Of a DNA stretch of 64,000 nt, positions 54,477 to 63,988 are shown piece after piece. This DNA comes from CAWIHA01 sp963835855 (GTDB lineage Bacteria > Acidobacteriota > Terriglobia > Bryobacterales > Bryobacteraceae): the NCBI GenBank assembly GCA_963835855.1, contig CAWIHA010000018.1, forward strand, positions 124,001 through 188,000. Direction: 5' to 3'. Within the stretch, counting starts at the first letter, position 1. Every line of letters starts with the position of its first letter. The notes under the pieces are model-generated. The model ran no database searches and was not told the DNA's origin. It was given only the letters and a program-made list of their open reading frames with translations. Made by a program: the position numbers and the translations under genes.

Positions 54477-56195
54477 GTGTCAGAAGCAACACAAACATAC
54501 CGTTTTAACGCCCCGAAGAAATCGAAGCCGCCGCGCAATGCCCCGTTGCCGCGCGAGATCGCGCCAGCGACCACGTGGCAGGAGTGGGTGCGGCGGCATG
54601 CCGGGGGGCTGTTCGCTGTTGCTGCGATCGCGCTGGGGACCATGCGGATCGTTGCGACCTATCCCGTATTCAGCCACACGGTCGATGAAGTCCCGCACAT
54701 CGCCTGCGGAATGGAGTGGCTGGATCGCGGGACATACGTGCTGGAAGACCAGCACCCTCCGCTCGCCCGGGTGATGGCGGCCCTGGGGCCGTATCTGAGC
54801 GGTATCGGGATGCAAGGCGTGTGGGACAAGAATCACGACCTCTCCGGGGTATTCGGCGAGGGAGAGGCCATAGTCCAGGCGGGTGATAACTACGACCGCA
54901 CGCTCGCGCTGGCGCGCCTGGGCATCCTGCCGTTCTTCTGGATCGCCTGCGTGGTGGTCTACGTGTGGGCCAAACGATATTTCGGAGTGCCGACGGGCGT
55001 GGTGGCCGTGTTTCTGTTCAGTTTTCTTCCCGCGGTGCTGGCGCACTCCGCGGTGGCCACGACGGATATGGCGCTCACAGCCTTTGTCGGAGCCGTGTTC
55101 CTGGCGATGCTTATCTGGTGCGAGGAGCCGACCGACAAGCGAAGCATCCTGTTTGGCGCCATGGGCGCGCTGGCGATCCTTTCGAAGTTCTCCAGCCTCG
55201 CGTTTTTCCCGCCCGCCGCGGGAGCCGCGCTTGCAGCTTACTTGTTCGCCGCGGCGCCGGGGTTCCGGCAGTTGTTCGGTTATATAAGGCGCTTGCTTCT
55301 TCCGCTTGCGCTCGCGACTGGCGTCGCCATCCTGATCATTTGGGCGGGATATCGTTTCCACTTTGGCCCCGTCTTCTTCGCAAAGATTTCGCTGCCGGCT
55401 CCGGAGCTTTTCAGCGGGATCAAGAGCGTATACGAGCACAATAAGAACGGCCACCCGACCTACCTACTAAGCCAGCGTAGCGACACAGGCTGGTGGTACT
55501 TCTTCCCGATCGTGCTGGCCATTAAGACGCCTATTCCCTTTTTGCTGCTGGCGGCGTTCGGTATCGGTGTCTCGCTGCTGAAAGCCAGGCAGTTGAACGG
55601 TGCGTATCTATTCCCGCTTGGCTTTGCGCTCGCGATTCTGGGCATTGGCATGGCCGGCCACATCAATGTCGGCGTGCGCCACATTCTGCCGATCTATATC
55701 GGGCTCTCGATCACCGCGGCCATCGGAGTGATCCGGCTGTGGGAGATCTCGCGCAACGCCGCCTGGGCGCAGTTATTCCTCGGCGTGTTCGGCACTTGGT
55801 TCGTGATGACCTCGGCGCTGGCCCATCCCGACTATCTGGCGTATTTCAACTTCATCGCGGGAGACGAGCCAGAGCGAATCATCGCCGACTCCGACCTGGA
55901 TTGGGGCCAGGACATGAAGCGCCTCGCCACCCGTTTGCAAGAGCTCCACGTGCCGCGCATCACCATGATACCGCTCACTTTCGAAGATCTCGGGAAGCGG
56001 GGCTTGCCGCCCGTCAATTGGGGTTCGGCGGATGCCCCCGGTCCCGGATGGAACGCCGTGAGCATCACGCTATGGAAGAACATGCGGATGGGCGTGGACA
56101 GTCCCTGGCCCGACCGAACGGATGAGACGCCCGTCGAGCACGTGGGGAAGGGGATGTTGCTGTACTACTTTCCGGAGGCACGGCCAGGCTCGTGA
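54477..56195 (+). CDS. GT39-like (ArnT/PMT family) membrane protein
   Basis: 572 residues from a GTG at 54477, with an N-terminal cytoplasmic stretch and about ten membrane spans. The first loop has TVDEVPHIACGMEWL and LEDQHPPLARVM, the DE and HPPL pattern of GT-C glycosyltransferases. The C-terminal soluble part has SDLDWGQDMKRLATRL. It probably transfers a sugar from an undecaprenyl carrier to protein or envelope glycan. A 59-nt divergent spacer separates it from the previous gene. Confidence 0.85.
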   Translation: MSEATQTYRFNAPKKSKPPRNAPLPREIAPATTWQEWVRRHAGGLFAVAAIALGTMRIVATYPVFSHTVDEVPHIACGMEWLDRGTYVLEDQHPPLARVMAALGPYLSGIGMQGVWDKNHDLSGVFGEGEAIVQAGDNYDRTLALARLGILPFFWIACVVVYVWAKRYFGVPTGVVAVFLFSFLPAVLAHSAVATTDMALTAFVGAVFLAMLIWCEEPTDKRSILFGAMGALAILSKFSSLAFFPPAAGAALAAYLFAAAPGFRQLFGYIRRLLLPLALATGVAILIIWAGYRFHFGPVFFAKISLPAPELFSGIKSVYEHNKNGHPTYLLSQRSDTGWWYFFPIVLAIKTPIPFLLLAAFGIGVSLLKARQLNGAYLFPLGFALAILGIGMAGHINVGVRHILPIYIGLSITAAIGVIRLWEISRNAAWAQLFLGVFGTWFVMTSALAHPDYLAYFNFIAGDEPERIIADSDLDWGQDMKRLATRLQELHVPRITMIPLTFEDLGKRGLPPVNWGSADAPGPGWNAVSITLWKNMRMGVDSPWPDRTDETPVEHVGKGMLLYYFPEARPGS

Positions 56196-56335
56196 GCAAC
56201 CCGAACAGCAGGGGTTGAGCTGCCGGCTTCATTCTGAAGTAACCGCCCCGGCTCCCCGGTTCTCCGCGTTACCAGGCCGATCGCAGGGCTCATTCCAGGT
56301 GGCGACCTTGTGCCCCGAAAAGCCAACTATGATGA

Positions 56336-57796
56336 ATGGGGGCGGTCATGCGACCTCACATCGATCCGCGGCGGTTACTGAGACTGGCCGGCGCCCTGGG
56401 GCTGATCGCCGCGGTGACGTTCGCCTACTCCCGAGTCCTGCGGGTTAATGCCACCACCGTGGCGCTGACGTTCCTGCTCGCGATCCTGGGCATCGCAACG
56501 TGGTGGAGTCTGGTCGAAGCGGTGGTTGCTTCCGTGATCGCGGTACTCTCGTTCAATTACTTTTTTTTGCCCCCGTTGGGGACGCTCACCATTGCCGACC
56601 CGCAGAATTGGGTGGCTCTGACTGCGTTTCTTGTCACGGCGGTCGCTGCCAGCCAGTTGTCAGCCGCGGCGAAGCGCCGCGCCGCGGAGGCCGTCGAGCG
56701 TCGCGCCGAGATGGAACGGCTGTATAATCTCAGCCGCGCGCTGATGATGGCAGACATGCACCCAGCAACGATCGCCCGCCACATCGCTGGGCAGGTTGCA
56801 TCTGCATTCGAGATCGATGCCGTTGCGATTTTCGACCGCCGAACCGGCGAGGTGCAGCGCTCCGGCCCGGAAGATCTTCCGCTCGGCGAGGTGAAGTTGC
56901 GGGACGCGGCGGTTCAAAACACCGAGCTTAGAGAGAACGGCGTTACGGTGCTCCCGATCCGGCTCGGCGGCAGTCCGATCGGCAGTATTGGCATTGTGAG
57001 CCGCTCCATTTCCGATGCCGCCTTGCATGCAATCGCCAACCTTGCCGCGATCTCGTTCGAGCGTGCGCGAGCGCTGGATCTGGCCAGCCGGGCCGAGGCG
57101 GCCCGCGAGAGCCAGGAACTGAAATCCACGCTGCTGGACGCCGTCGCGCATGAGTTCAAGACGCCGCTGACGTCGATCAAAGCGGCGGTGTCGTCGCTGT
57201 TGTCAAGTCCTCCAGCGGATCCGACCACCGCCGAACTGCTGACCGTGGTCAGCGAGGAGACGGATCGAATGAGCTCGATGGTCAGCGAGGCGATTGATAT
57301 GGCGCGGATTGAAGCCGGGGAAATGCGGATCAGCCAGGAGCCGCACGCACCCTCGGAGCTGCTCTCGTCCGCTCTTTCGGGGGTCGAGCCGAGCCTGGAC
57401 GGACGGAGAATCGAACTGCTTGTGGATAGCCCCCTGCCGCTGTGTGCCGCCGATCCCGCCATGTTTCGAACCGTCGTCCTGCAATTGGTGGACAATGCGC
57501 TCAAGTACTCGCCTCCGGATTCGCCGATCACCGTCCGCGCCAAAGTCGAAAAGGACTCCGTCGTGTTCAGTGTCGCCGATCGCGGACCGGGCGTACGCGG
57601 AGAGGACCGCGAGCGCGTGTTCGAGAAATTTTACCGTTGTGAAAGGGACCGGCATCGGATTCCGGGCACTGGAATGGGGCTTGCGATTGCCCGGGAAATC
57701 GTGCATGCGCACGGCGGTAGAATCTGGGTCGATAGCACGCAGGGTGGCTCCCGCTTCTGTTTCTCTGTTCCGCTGGCCGCTGAACGGGCATCCTGA
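56336..57796 (+). CDS. Short KdpD-like sensor histidine kinase
   Basis: 486 residues; the ATG at 56348 is an alternative start. A DUF4118 four-helix membrane region (about 15-100), a GAF-like domain (about 125-240), an H-box DAVAHEFKTPLTSIKA and the N, G1 and G2 boxes (QLVDNALKYS, DRGPGVRG, GTGMGLAIAREIV) are present. It corresponds to the C-terminal half of KdpD and lacks the N-terminal KdpD/Usp input module. It overlaps kdpE by 1 nt, so it should phosphorylate KdpE to control the kdp genes below. Confidence 0.9.
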   Translation: MGAVMRPHIDPRRLLRLAGALGLIAAVTFAYSRVLRVNATTVALTFLLAILGIATWWSLVEAVVASVIAVLSFNYFFLPPLGTLTIADPQNWVALTAFLVTAVAASQLSAAAKRRAAEAVERRAEMERLYNLSRALMMADMHPATIARHIAGQVASAFEIDAVAIFDRRTGEVQRSGPEDLPLGEVKLRDAAVQNTELRENGVTVLPIRLGGSPIGSIGIVSRSISDAALHAIANLAAISFERARALDLASRAEAARESQELKSTLLDAVAHEFKTPLTSIKAAVSSLLSSPPADPTTAELLTVVSEETDRMSSMVSEAIDMARIEAGEMRISQEPHAPSELLSSALSGVEPSLDGRRIELLVDSPLPLCAADPAMFRTVVLQLVDNALKYSPPDSPITVRAKVEKDSVVFSVADRGPGVRGEDRERVFEKFYRCERDRHRIPGTGMGLAIAREIVHAHGGRIWVDSTQGGSRFCFSVPLAAERAS

Positions 57797-58503
57797 TGAG
57801 CGCCGCGCGAATCCTGGTGGTGGATGACGAACCGCAGATCCGGCGCGTAATGCGGGCCACGCTGACCGGGCATGGCTATTTCGTCGCGGACGCCCGGAGC
57901 GGCGAAGGAGCGCTCGAGAAACTAGCAGCCGAGCGGTTCGATCTGGTCCTGCTCGATATGAACATGCCGGGCATGGGCGGGATGGCTACTTGCCGGGAAA
58001 TCCGTTCGCGTTGGGACGTAGCGGTGATCGTGCTGACGGTCAGGAATACGGAACAGGACAAGGTGCAGGCGCTCGACGCGGGCGCCGACGATTACATCAC
58101 CAAGCCTTTCAACATGCCCGAGCTGTTGGCGCGGATTCGGGCCGCGCTGCGCCGGCTGCCGCAGCGGATCGAGGATGGCGTCGAAACCATCAGGCTGGAA
58201 GACGTCGAGATCAATCTGAAGACCCGCCGCGTGGCGATTGGGCCGCGGGCAGCCCGGCTCACTCCCAAAGAATTCGACCTGCTGCAGTATTTTCTGACTC
58301 ATCCGAATGAGCCGATCGCGCACGGCACTCTCTTGCAGGCGGTCTGGGGGCCGGATTACGGTGGCGAGGTCGAATACCTCAGGGTCTTCGTGAATCAACT
58401 GCGCAAGAAGATCGAGCCGGACCCCTCCAATCCGCGGTTCTTGCTAACGGAACCCTGGGTCGGCTACCGGCTCCAGATGCCGGCCTCACAAGCAAATTCA
58501 TAA
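57796..58503 (+). CDS. kdpE: KdpE-type response regulator
   Basis: 235 residues. Receiver domain with VVDDEPQIRR, phospho-acceptor Asp53 region LVLLDMNMPGMGG and conserved Thr/Lys (VLTVRN, ITKPF). An OmpR/PhoB-type winged helix follows (LTPKEFDLLQYFLTHPNE, VFVNQLRKKIEPDPSNPRF, EPWVGYRL). TGATG links it to the kinase. It is expected to activate kdpFABC under potassium limitation or osmotic stress. Confidence 0.93.
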   Translation: MSAARILVVDDEPQIRRVMRATLTGHGYFVADARSGEGALEKLAAERFDLVLLDMNMPGMGGMATCREIRSRWDVAVIVLTVRNTEQDKVQALDAGADDYITKPFNMPELLARIRAALRRLPQRIEDGVETIRLEDVEINLKTRRVAIGPRAARLTPKEFDLLQYFLTHPNEPIAHGTLLQAVWGPDYGGEVEYLRVFVNQLRKKIEPDPSNPRFLLTEPWVGYRLQMPASQANS

Positions 58504-58609
58504 TCTTTAAGAGCGGCCTGGTTCGTCTCTCCGGTGGGCTGACGCAACGCAGTGTGCCCCGCCAATTTGCCTGGCGTGAAGAAATCCCTAATAAAATCCT
58601 AACGCCTCC

Positions 58610-58626
58610 TTTATGCCTTTTTTATG
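58610..58626 (+). promoter_or_regulatory. Candidate KdpE operator
   Basis: TTTATG at 58610-58615 and 58621-58626 form a direct repeat with 11-nt period, one helical turn. The E. coli KdpE site is likewise a tandem T-rich hexamer pair. It lies 33 nt upstream of the first gene after kdpE, in a locally AT-rich patch. Confidence 0.45.
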
Positions 58627-58658
58627 GGTCCCTGGCTAGTCTAAGTTCAGGTGATACC

Positions 58659-59114
58659 ATGAGGAAGATCTGGCCCGTGCTTTGTGGTGCGTCCACATCC
58701 GAGCCGCCTATCGTCGCCGGCCCAGGGCTCGAAGTTGTGGTGATCTATACCAGCGTGAAGCGGACGCTCGCGGCACTACGGGCGGCCGGCAGCCTCGCTC
58801 GTGGGTTGAGCGCGCGTATCCATCTGGTTGTTCCTCAGGTCGTCCCATTTCCGGCTCCTCCGGACCAACCTTTGGTCGATGCGCGCTTTGCGGAGCGGAA
58901 ATTCCGAACGATTGCAGAGGAGTCCGCCATTGACACCAGGGTGGACATTTGCGTGTGCCGCGAATGGGAAACCGGCGTGCTGCGCTGCCTCAAGCCGCGT
59001 TCTATTGTAGTTATTGGAGCGGTGCCGCGGTGGTGGCAGTCCCGGCGGGAGCGCCGGCTAGCGCGCACCCTTCGCAAACAGGGGCACCAAGTTGTGCTTG
59101 TCGAATCCAAGTGA
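58659..59114 (+). CDS. Universal-stress-like protein of the kdp locus
   Basis: 151 residues from the ATG at 58659; a longer frame from 58554 crosses the candidate operator and is unlikely. An alpha-beta protein: LEVVVIYTSVKRTLAALRAA, ARIHLVVPQVVPF, DTRVDICVCREWE and KPRSIVVIGAVPR fit a Usp/HUP-like Rossmann fold without a clear ATP motif. Similar genes precede kdpFABC in related genomes as I remember them. It may modulate the truncated kinase that lacks a Usp domain. Confidence 0.7.
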   Translation: MRKIWPVLCGASTSEPPIVAGPGLEVVVIYTSVKRTLAALRAAGSLARGLSARIHLVVPQVVPFPAPPDQPLVDARFAERKFRTIAEESAIDTRVDICVCREWETGVLRCLKPRSIVVIGAVPRWWQSRRERRLARTLRKQGHQVVLVESK

Positions 59115-59186
59115 GGCAGGCGCAGGGGACTCTTTTACGATTTTGTCACTGTGGTGTAATCTTCGCGAATCCCAGGGAGGAGCGGA

Positions 59187-59270
59187 ATGCTTGACGCGTT
59201 TTACGTAGCGATCGGACTCGCCGGCTTCGTCGTGCTGTGGGCGATCACAAAGGCTTGCGACCGGCTGTGA
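59187..59270 (+). CDS. 27-residue membrane microprotein upstream of kdpF
   Basis: The product is 27 residues long: it opens MLDAFYVAIG, continues through a hydrophobic helix and ends ITKACDRL. GGGAGGAGCG lies just upstream of the ATG, a better ribosome-binding site than most neighbours. It precedes kdpF by 12 nt. I recall similar short proteins ending in C-(D/E)-RL at this position in other kdp operons, so it is likely a real subunit or regulator. It is below common annotation cut-offs. Confidence 0.7.
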   Translation: MLDAFYVAIGLAGFVVLWAITKACDRL

Positions 59271-59282
59271 AGGAGATTGCGT

Positions 59283-59366
59283 ATGGATTACCTGATTGCA
59301 GGGCTCACCGGGCTGTTTCTCTTTGTGTACTTGGTTTGGGCGCTGCTGCGTCCGGAGAAGTTCTGA
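59283..59366 (+). CDS. kdpF: Potassium-transporting ATPase small subunit KdpF
   Basis: 27 residues: MDYLIAGLTGLFLFVYLVWA, then a LLRPEKF end typical of KdpF. It is a single membrane helix that stabilises the KdpFABC complex. It lies between the microprotein and kdpA. GGAG is upstream. Confidence 0.88.
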   Translation: MDYLIAGLTGLFLFVYLVWALLRPEKF

Positions 59367-59451
59367 GCGCTGACTGCGCCAGCTTGCGGCCTTCGGCCGG
59401 CAGGCGCCGCCGAAACCAGAAAATGGCCAAGCATTGTTGGGGGAGATCTAT

Positions 59452-61245
59452 ATGACGGGCATCGGAATTCTCGAAATCGCCGTGTTCTTCGGCATCCTAC
59501 TTCTCGTCACGAAGCCGCTCGGCTCGTATATGGCGCGAGTGTTTCAGGGCGAACGCACCTTTCTGCACCGCCTGATGCGCCCAGTGGAGACCCTGGTCTA
59601 CAAGCTTTGCGGCATCCGGGAGGACGTTGAACAGCGCTGGACTCACTACGCCGGCGGCATCCTGTCGTTCAGCATCTTCGCTTTCCTGTTCGTGTATGTG
59701 CTTCAGCGGTTGCAAGGCTACCTGCCTTTCAATCCCCAGGGTTTCGGGGGGAAGCTGATCGCGCCGGACCTGGCGTACAACACCGCGATCAGCTTTCTCA
59801 CGAACACGAACTGGCAGGCGTACACGCCAGAGACAACGGTGAGCTACCTGGTGCAGATGGCCGCCCTGGCGGTGCAGAACTTCGCTTCCGCGGCAGTCGG
59901 TATTGCCGTGGCGGTGGCGATGATTCGCGGCTTCGCCCGGCAGCAAGCAAACAGCATTGGGAACTTCTGGGTCGATCTCACGCGGGCGGTCCTCTACGTC
60001 CTGCTGCCGATCTCGGTCGTCGCGGCGCTGTTGTTATGCTCCCAGGGCGTCACCCAGAATTTTCATCCTTACGCCACTGTCAAGACCGTCGAAGGGGCCA
60101 CGCAGATTATTCCGCAGGGCCCGGTGGCCTCTCAGGAAGCAATCAAGATGCTGGGGACGAATGGCGGCGGATTCTTTAACGCCAACTCCGCGCACCCTTA
60201 CGAAAACCCGACGCCGTTCACCAATCTAATCCAGGTGCTGCTGATCTTCCTTATTCCAGCCGGGCTGACCTACACGTTCGGCCGCATGGTCCGCGATACG
60301 AGGCAAGGCTGGGCGATTTTCGCGGCCATGTCGGTCATGTTTCTGGCCGGCGTATTCATTTGCTACGGCTCTGAGCAGGCCGGCAACCCGATCCTGGCGA
60401 AGCACGGACTCGAAAGCGCCGCCACCGGCAAGCAGGCGGGCGGCAATATGGAAGGCAAGGAAACGCGCTTTGGCATCGCGTCATCGGCTCTGTTCGTGAC
60501 CGTAACCACCGATGCAAGCTGCGGCGCCGTAAATAGCGCACACGACGCCCTCACTCCTCTCGGCGGTCTCGTCCCCATGTTCAACATCCAAACAGACGAG
60601 GTTATTTTCGGGGGAGTTGGCTCCGGCCTCTACGGAATGCTCTTGTACGCGATTGTCGCGGTCTTCATTGCCGGCCTAATGGTGGGCAGAACACCGGAGT
60701 ATCTGGGAAAAAAGATCCAGCAAAAAGAAGTCAAAATGGCCATGCTGCCGATCCTGGCGACCTCGTTCCTGATCCTGGTGCTCACTGCGGCCAGCGCCGT
60801 CGCTCCGTTCGCAAAGAACGGTTACTGGAACCCGCCTGGGCCGGCAATCGCCAATCTGAACAACCCCGGTCCCCACGGCTTTAGCGAGCTGTTGTACGCT
60901 TACTCGAGCACCTCGGAGAACAACGGCAGCGCATTTGCCGGAATCAACGCGAATACCCCTTGGTACAACCTCACGTGCAGCATGGCGATGCTGTTCGGGC
61001 GGTTCATGTTCATTCTGCCCCTGCTGGCGGTCGCGGGTAGCCTGGCCGCCAAGAAGACCGTGCCAACTACCAGCGGCACGCTGCCGACGCACGGTCCGCT
61101 CTTTGTAGGACTGCTCGTGGCGACGGTGATTGTCGTTGGAGCGCTGACGTTTTTCCCGGCGCTGGCGCTCGGTCCTCTGGTTGAGCATTTCCTCATGCAC
61201 GAGGGGAAGCTCTTTGCCTCAGCCGCATTTCCCATTTGGAGCTAA
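59452..61245 (+). CDS. kdpA: Potassium-transporting ATPase channel-like subunit KdpA
   Basis: 597 residues from the ATG at 59452 with GGGGGAG upstream; the longer TTG start at 59434 is less likely. KdpA is the K+-selective channel-like subunit. All four selectivity-filter regions are visible: TNTNWQAY, GTNGGGFFNANSAHP, TTDASCGAVNSAHD and CSMAMLFGRF. The frame is intact, unlike kdpB and kdpC. Confidence 0.95.
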   Translation: MTGIGILEIAVFFGILLLVTKPLGSYMARVFQGERTFLHRLMRPVETLVYKLCGIREDVEQRWTHYAGGILSFSIFAFLFVYVLQRLQGYLPFNPQGFGGKLIAPDLAYNTAISFLTNTNWQAYTPETTVSYLVQMAALAVQNFASAAVGIAVAVAMIRGFARQQANSIGNFWVDLTRAVLYVLLPISVVAALLLCSQGVTQNFHPYATVKTVEGATQIIPQGPVASQEAIKMLGTNGGGFFNANSAHPYENPTPFTNLIQVLLIFLIPAGLTYTFGRMVRDTRQGWAIFAAMSVMFLAGVFICYGSEQAGNPILAKHGLESAATGKQAGGNMEGKETRFGIASSALFVTVTTDASCGAVNSAHDALTPLGGLVPMFNIQTDEVIFGGVGSGLYGMLLYAIVAVFIAGLMVGRTPEYLGKKIQQKEVKMAMLPILATSFLILVLTAASAVAPFAKNGYWNPPGPAIANLNNPGPHGFSELLYAYSSTSENNGSAFAGINANTPWYNLTCSMAMLFGRFMFILPLLAVAGSLAAKKTVPTTSGTLPTHGPLFVGLLVATVIVVGALTFFPALALGPLVEHFLMHEGKLFASAAFPIWS

Positions 61246-61248
61246 GCG

Positions 61249-63365
61249 ATGGTGACGACCCTGACTCCTCCTGTCATAGACGATTCGACGACGCTCATCC
61301 CGAAGAAGCTGGTGCGGGCGCGTCCGCTGTTCGATCCCGAGATTCTCCGGCGCGCCCTGAAGGATTCGTTCGTAAAGCTGAATCCCGTGACGCTGATGAA
61401 GAACCCGGTGATCTTCGTCGTTGAAGTTGGCGCAGCGTTGACGACGGTCTTTCTGGTTCGTGATGCCTTCGCCGGCGCACAGGGTCTGGGATTCGAGCTG
61501 CAGATCGATCTGTGGCTTTGGTTCACCGTTCTTTTCGCGACCTTTGCCGAGGCGATGGCCGAAGCCCGCGGCAAGGCCCAGGCCGACACGCTGCGCAAAA
61601 CCAAGACCGATGCCATCGCGAATCGGCTCCTGCCAGAGCGGACGCTTCGAAAGGGTTCCCTCGTCGCAACTGCGCGCCGGCGATGTTGTCGTCTGCAGCG
61701 CGGGTGAACTCATTCCCGGGGACGGCGAGGTCATCGAAGGCATCGCGACGGTGGATGAGTCGGTCATCACCGGGGAAAGCGCGCCGGTGATTCGCGAATC
61801 GGGCGGCGATCGGAGCGCAGTCACGGGCGGCACCAAAGTGCTGTCGGACCAGGTCAAGATCAAGATCACCTCGAATCCCGGCGAAACGTTCCTCGATCGA
61901 ATGATTGCGCTGGTGGAGGGCGCCGAGCGCCAGAAGACGCCGAACGAAATCGCGCTGAATATCCTGATCGCGGGATTGACGCTCATCTTCTTGTTCGCCG
62001 TCGCGACCCTCGTGCCGTTCGCGATCTACAGCGTGAGCTCGGCCGGGGCGGGGACGGTGCCGACCATCGCCGTCTATGTCGCCCTGCTGGTGTGCCTGAT
62101 CCCGACCACCATCGGCGGGCTGCTCTCGGCCATCGGCATCGCCGGCATGGACCGTGTGATGCAGCACAACGTGCTGGCGATGAGCGGCAAGGCCGTGGAA
62201 GCCGCGGGCGACGTGAACACGCTGCTGCTGGACAAGACAGGCACCATCACGCTGGGCAACCGGCAGGCGGTGGCTTTCCTGCCGGTGGATGGCGTGCACC
62301 GACAGCGAACTTGCCGATGCCGCTCAGCTTTCCAGCCTCGCCGACGAAACGCCGGAGGGCCGGTCGATTGTGGTTCTTGCGAAGCAGAAATACAATTTGC
62401 GCGGCCGCGAGGTCTCCGAGCACAACGCGCAGTTCATCCCGTTCTCGGCCTACACGCGCATGAGCGGCGTGGACATCGACGGCAGGCGCCTGCGGAAAGG
62501 AGCCACCGACGCGATCGTCAGCTTCGTCAAGGAGCAGGGCGGACCGGTCCCCCCGAGCGTTACCGAGCTGTCTGACCGGATTTCGCGGACCGGCGGCACG
62601 CCGCTTGCGGTCGCCGATGGCCCGAGACTGCTCGGCATCATTCATCTCAAGGACATCGTCAAAGGCGGCATGAAGGAGCGCATCGCGCAGTTGCGGGCGA
62701 TGGGGATTCGTTCCGTGATGGTCACCGGCGACAACCCGCTGACGGCGGCGGCGATAGCCTCGGAAGCGGGTGTGGACGACTTTCTCGCGCAGGCGACCCC
62801 GAAGGACAAGCTCGAGTACATCCGCAAGGAACAGGCCGGCGGCGCGCATGGTGGCGATGACCGGAGACGGCACGAACGACGCTCCGGCGCTCGCGCAGGC
62901 CGACGTCGGGCTGGCCATGAACACCGGGACGACGGCGGCGCACGAGGCGGGCAACATGGTGGATCTCGACAGCAACCCAACCAAGCTGATCGAGGTGGTC
63001 GCCATCGGGAAGCAGTTGCTCATTACGCGCGGCGCGCTTGACGACGTTCTCGATCATGAACGACGTATCCAAATACTTCGCGATCATTCCGGCGATGTTC
63101 ATGGCGACTTATCCGGCGCTTGCGAAGCTCAACATCATGCACCTGCGCACGTCCGCAGAGCGCCGTGCTCGCCGCGGTGATCTTCAACGCGCTGATCATC
63201 GTCGCGCTGGTGCCGCTGGCGCTGCGGGGCGTGAAATACAGGCCGCAGAGCGCGGCCGGAATGTTGCGGCGAAACCTCTGGATTTACGGAGTGGGCGGCT
63301 TTATCGCCCCCTTCCCCTGTATCTGGTTCATCGACCGGGTTCTGGGTTTGTTACAGCTGGCCTAA
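61249..63365 (+). pseudogene. kdpB: kdpB, potassium-transporting ATPase catalytic subunit, with five +1 frame changes
   Basis: Read across frames the product is a full KdpB of about 705 residues: TGES in DESVITGESAPVI, the phosphorylation site DKTGTIT, GDGTNDAPALAQAD and the terminal membrane helices are all there. The frame changes by +1 near 61637, 62296, 62845, 63038 and 63152, each fixed by removing one base. No base run is long at these points. As written only the first 130 residues would be made in frame. It is either a decaying gene or a locally poor sequence. Confidence 0.85.
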
Positions 63366-63375
63366 GGAGAGACAC

Positions 63376-63956
63376 ATGTGGCAGCAGATCGTTCCAGGAT
63401 TTCGAATGATGTTGGTCTTGACGATTTTGACTGGCTTGATCTATCCGGGAGTCGTCACCGGGCTTTGCAGGATTTTCTTTCGCGACCAGGCGAACGGCAG
63501 CTTGATCTCGCCAACGGCCAGGTGGTCGGCTCCCGACTGATCGGCCAGAACTTCAAAAGGCCGGAGTACTTTCACCCGCGGCCGTCCGCTGCAGGTAACG
63601 ACGGATATGACCCGACCAATTCCGGGCCGGCAAACCATGGCCCTACGAATCAAAAGCTGATTGACCGGGTGAAAGATTCCGTGGCCGCCTTTCGGAAGGC
63701 CAATCCCGATTATACCGGCCCGATTCCAGCCGACTTGGTGACGACATCCGCCAGCGGTCTCGATCCAGACATCAGCCCCGCTTCGGCGGAGGCGCAGGCC
63801 ACCCGGGTCGCCAAAGCGCGCGGCATCGCCGTAAAACAGGTTCGGGATCTGATCGCGCAGCACACGCAAGGTCGCGACCTCGGTTTTCTAGGCGAGCCGC
63901 GGGTGAATATTCTGGCTCTCAACCTCGCATTGGACCGGCGGTTCCCACCAAGATAG
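63376..63956 (+). pseudogene. kdpC: kdpC, potassium-transporting ATPase subunit C, with one -1 frame change
   Basis: From the ATG at 63376 the frame gives MWQQIVPGFRMMLVLTILTG and GLIYPGVVTGLCRIFFRDQANGS. Near 63510 one base is missing and the family sequence continues in another frame: NGQVVGSRLIGQNF, YFHPRPSAAGNDGYDPTNSG and DLGFLGEPRVNILALNLAL. Restoring it gives about 193 residues, normal for KdpC. KdpC helps ATP binding to KdpB. Confidence 0.85.
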
Positions 63957-63988
63957 CGCCAGCAGAACTGCGCAGGGAGAAAGATTGC

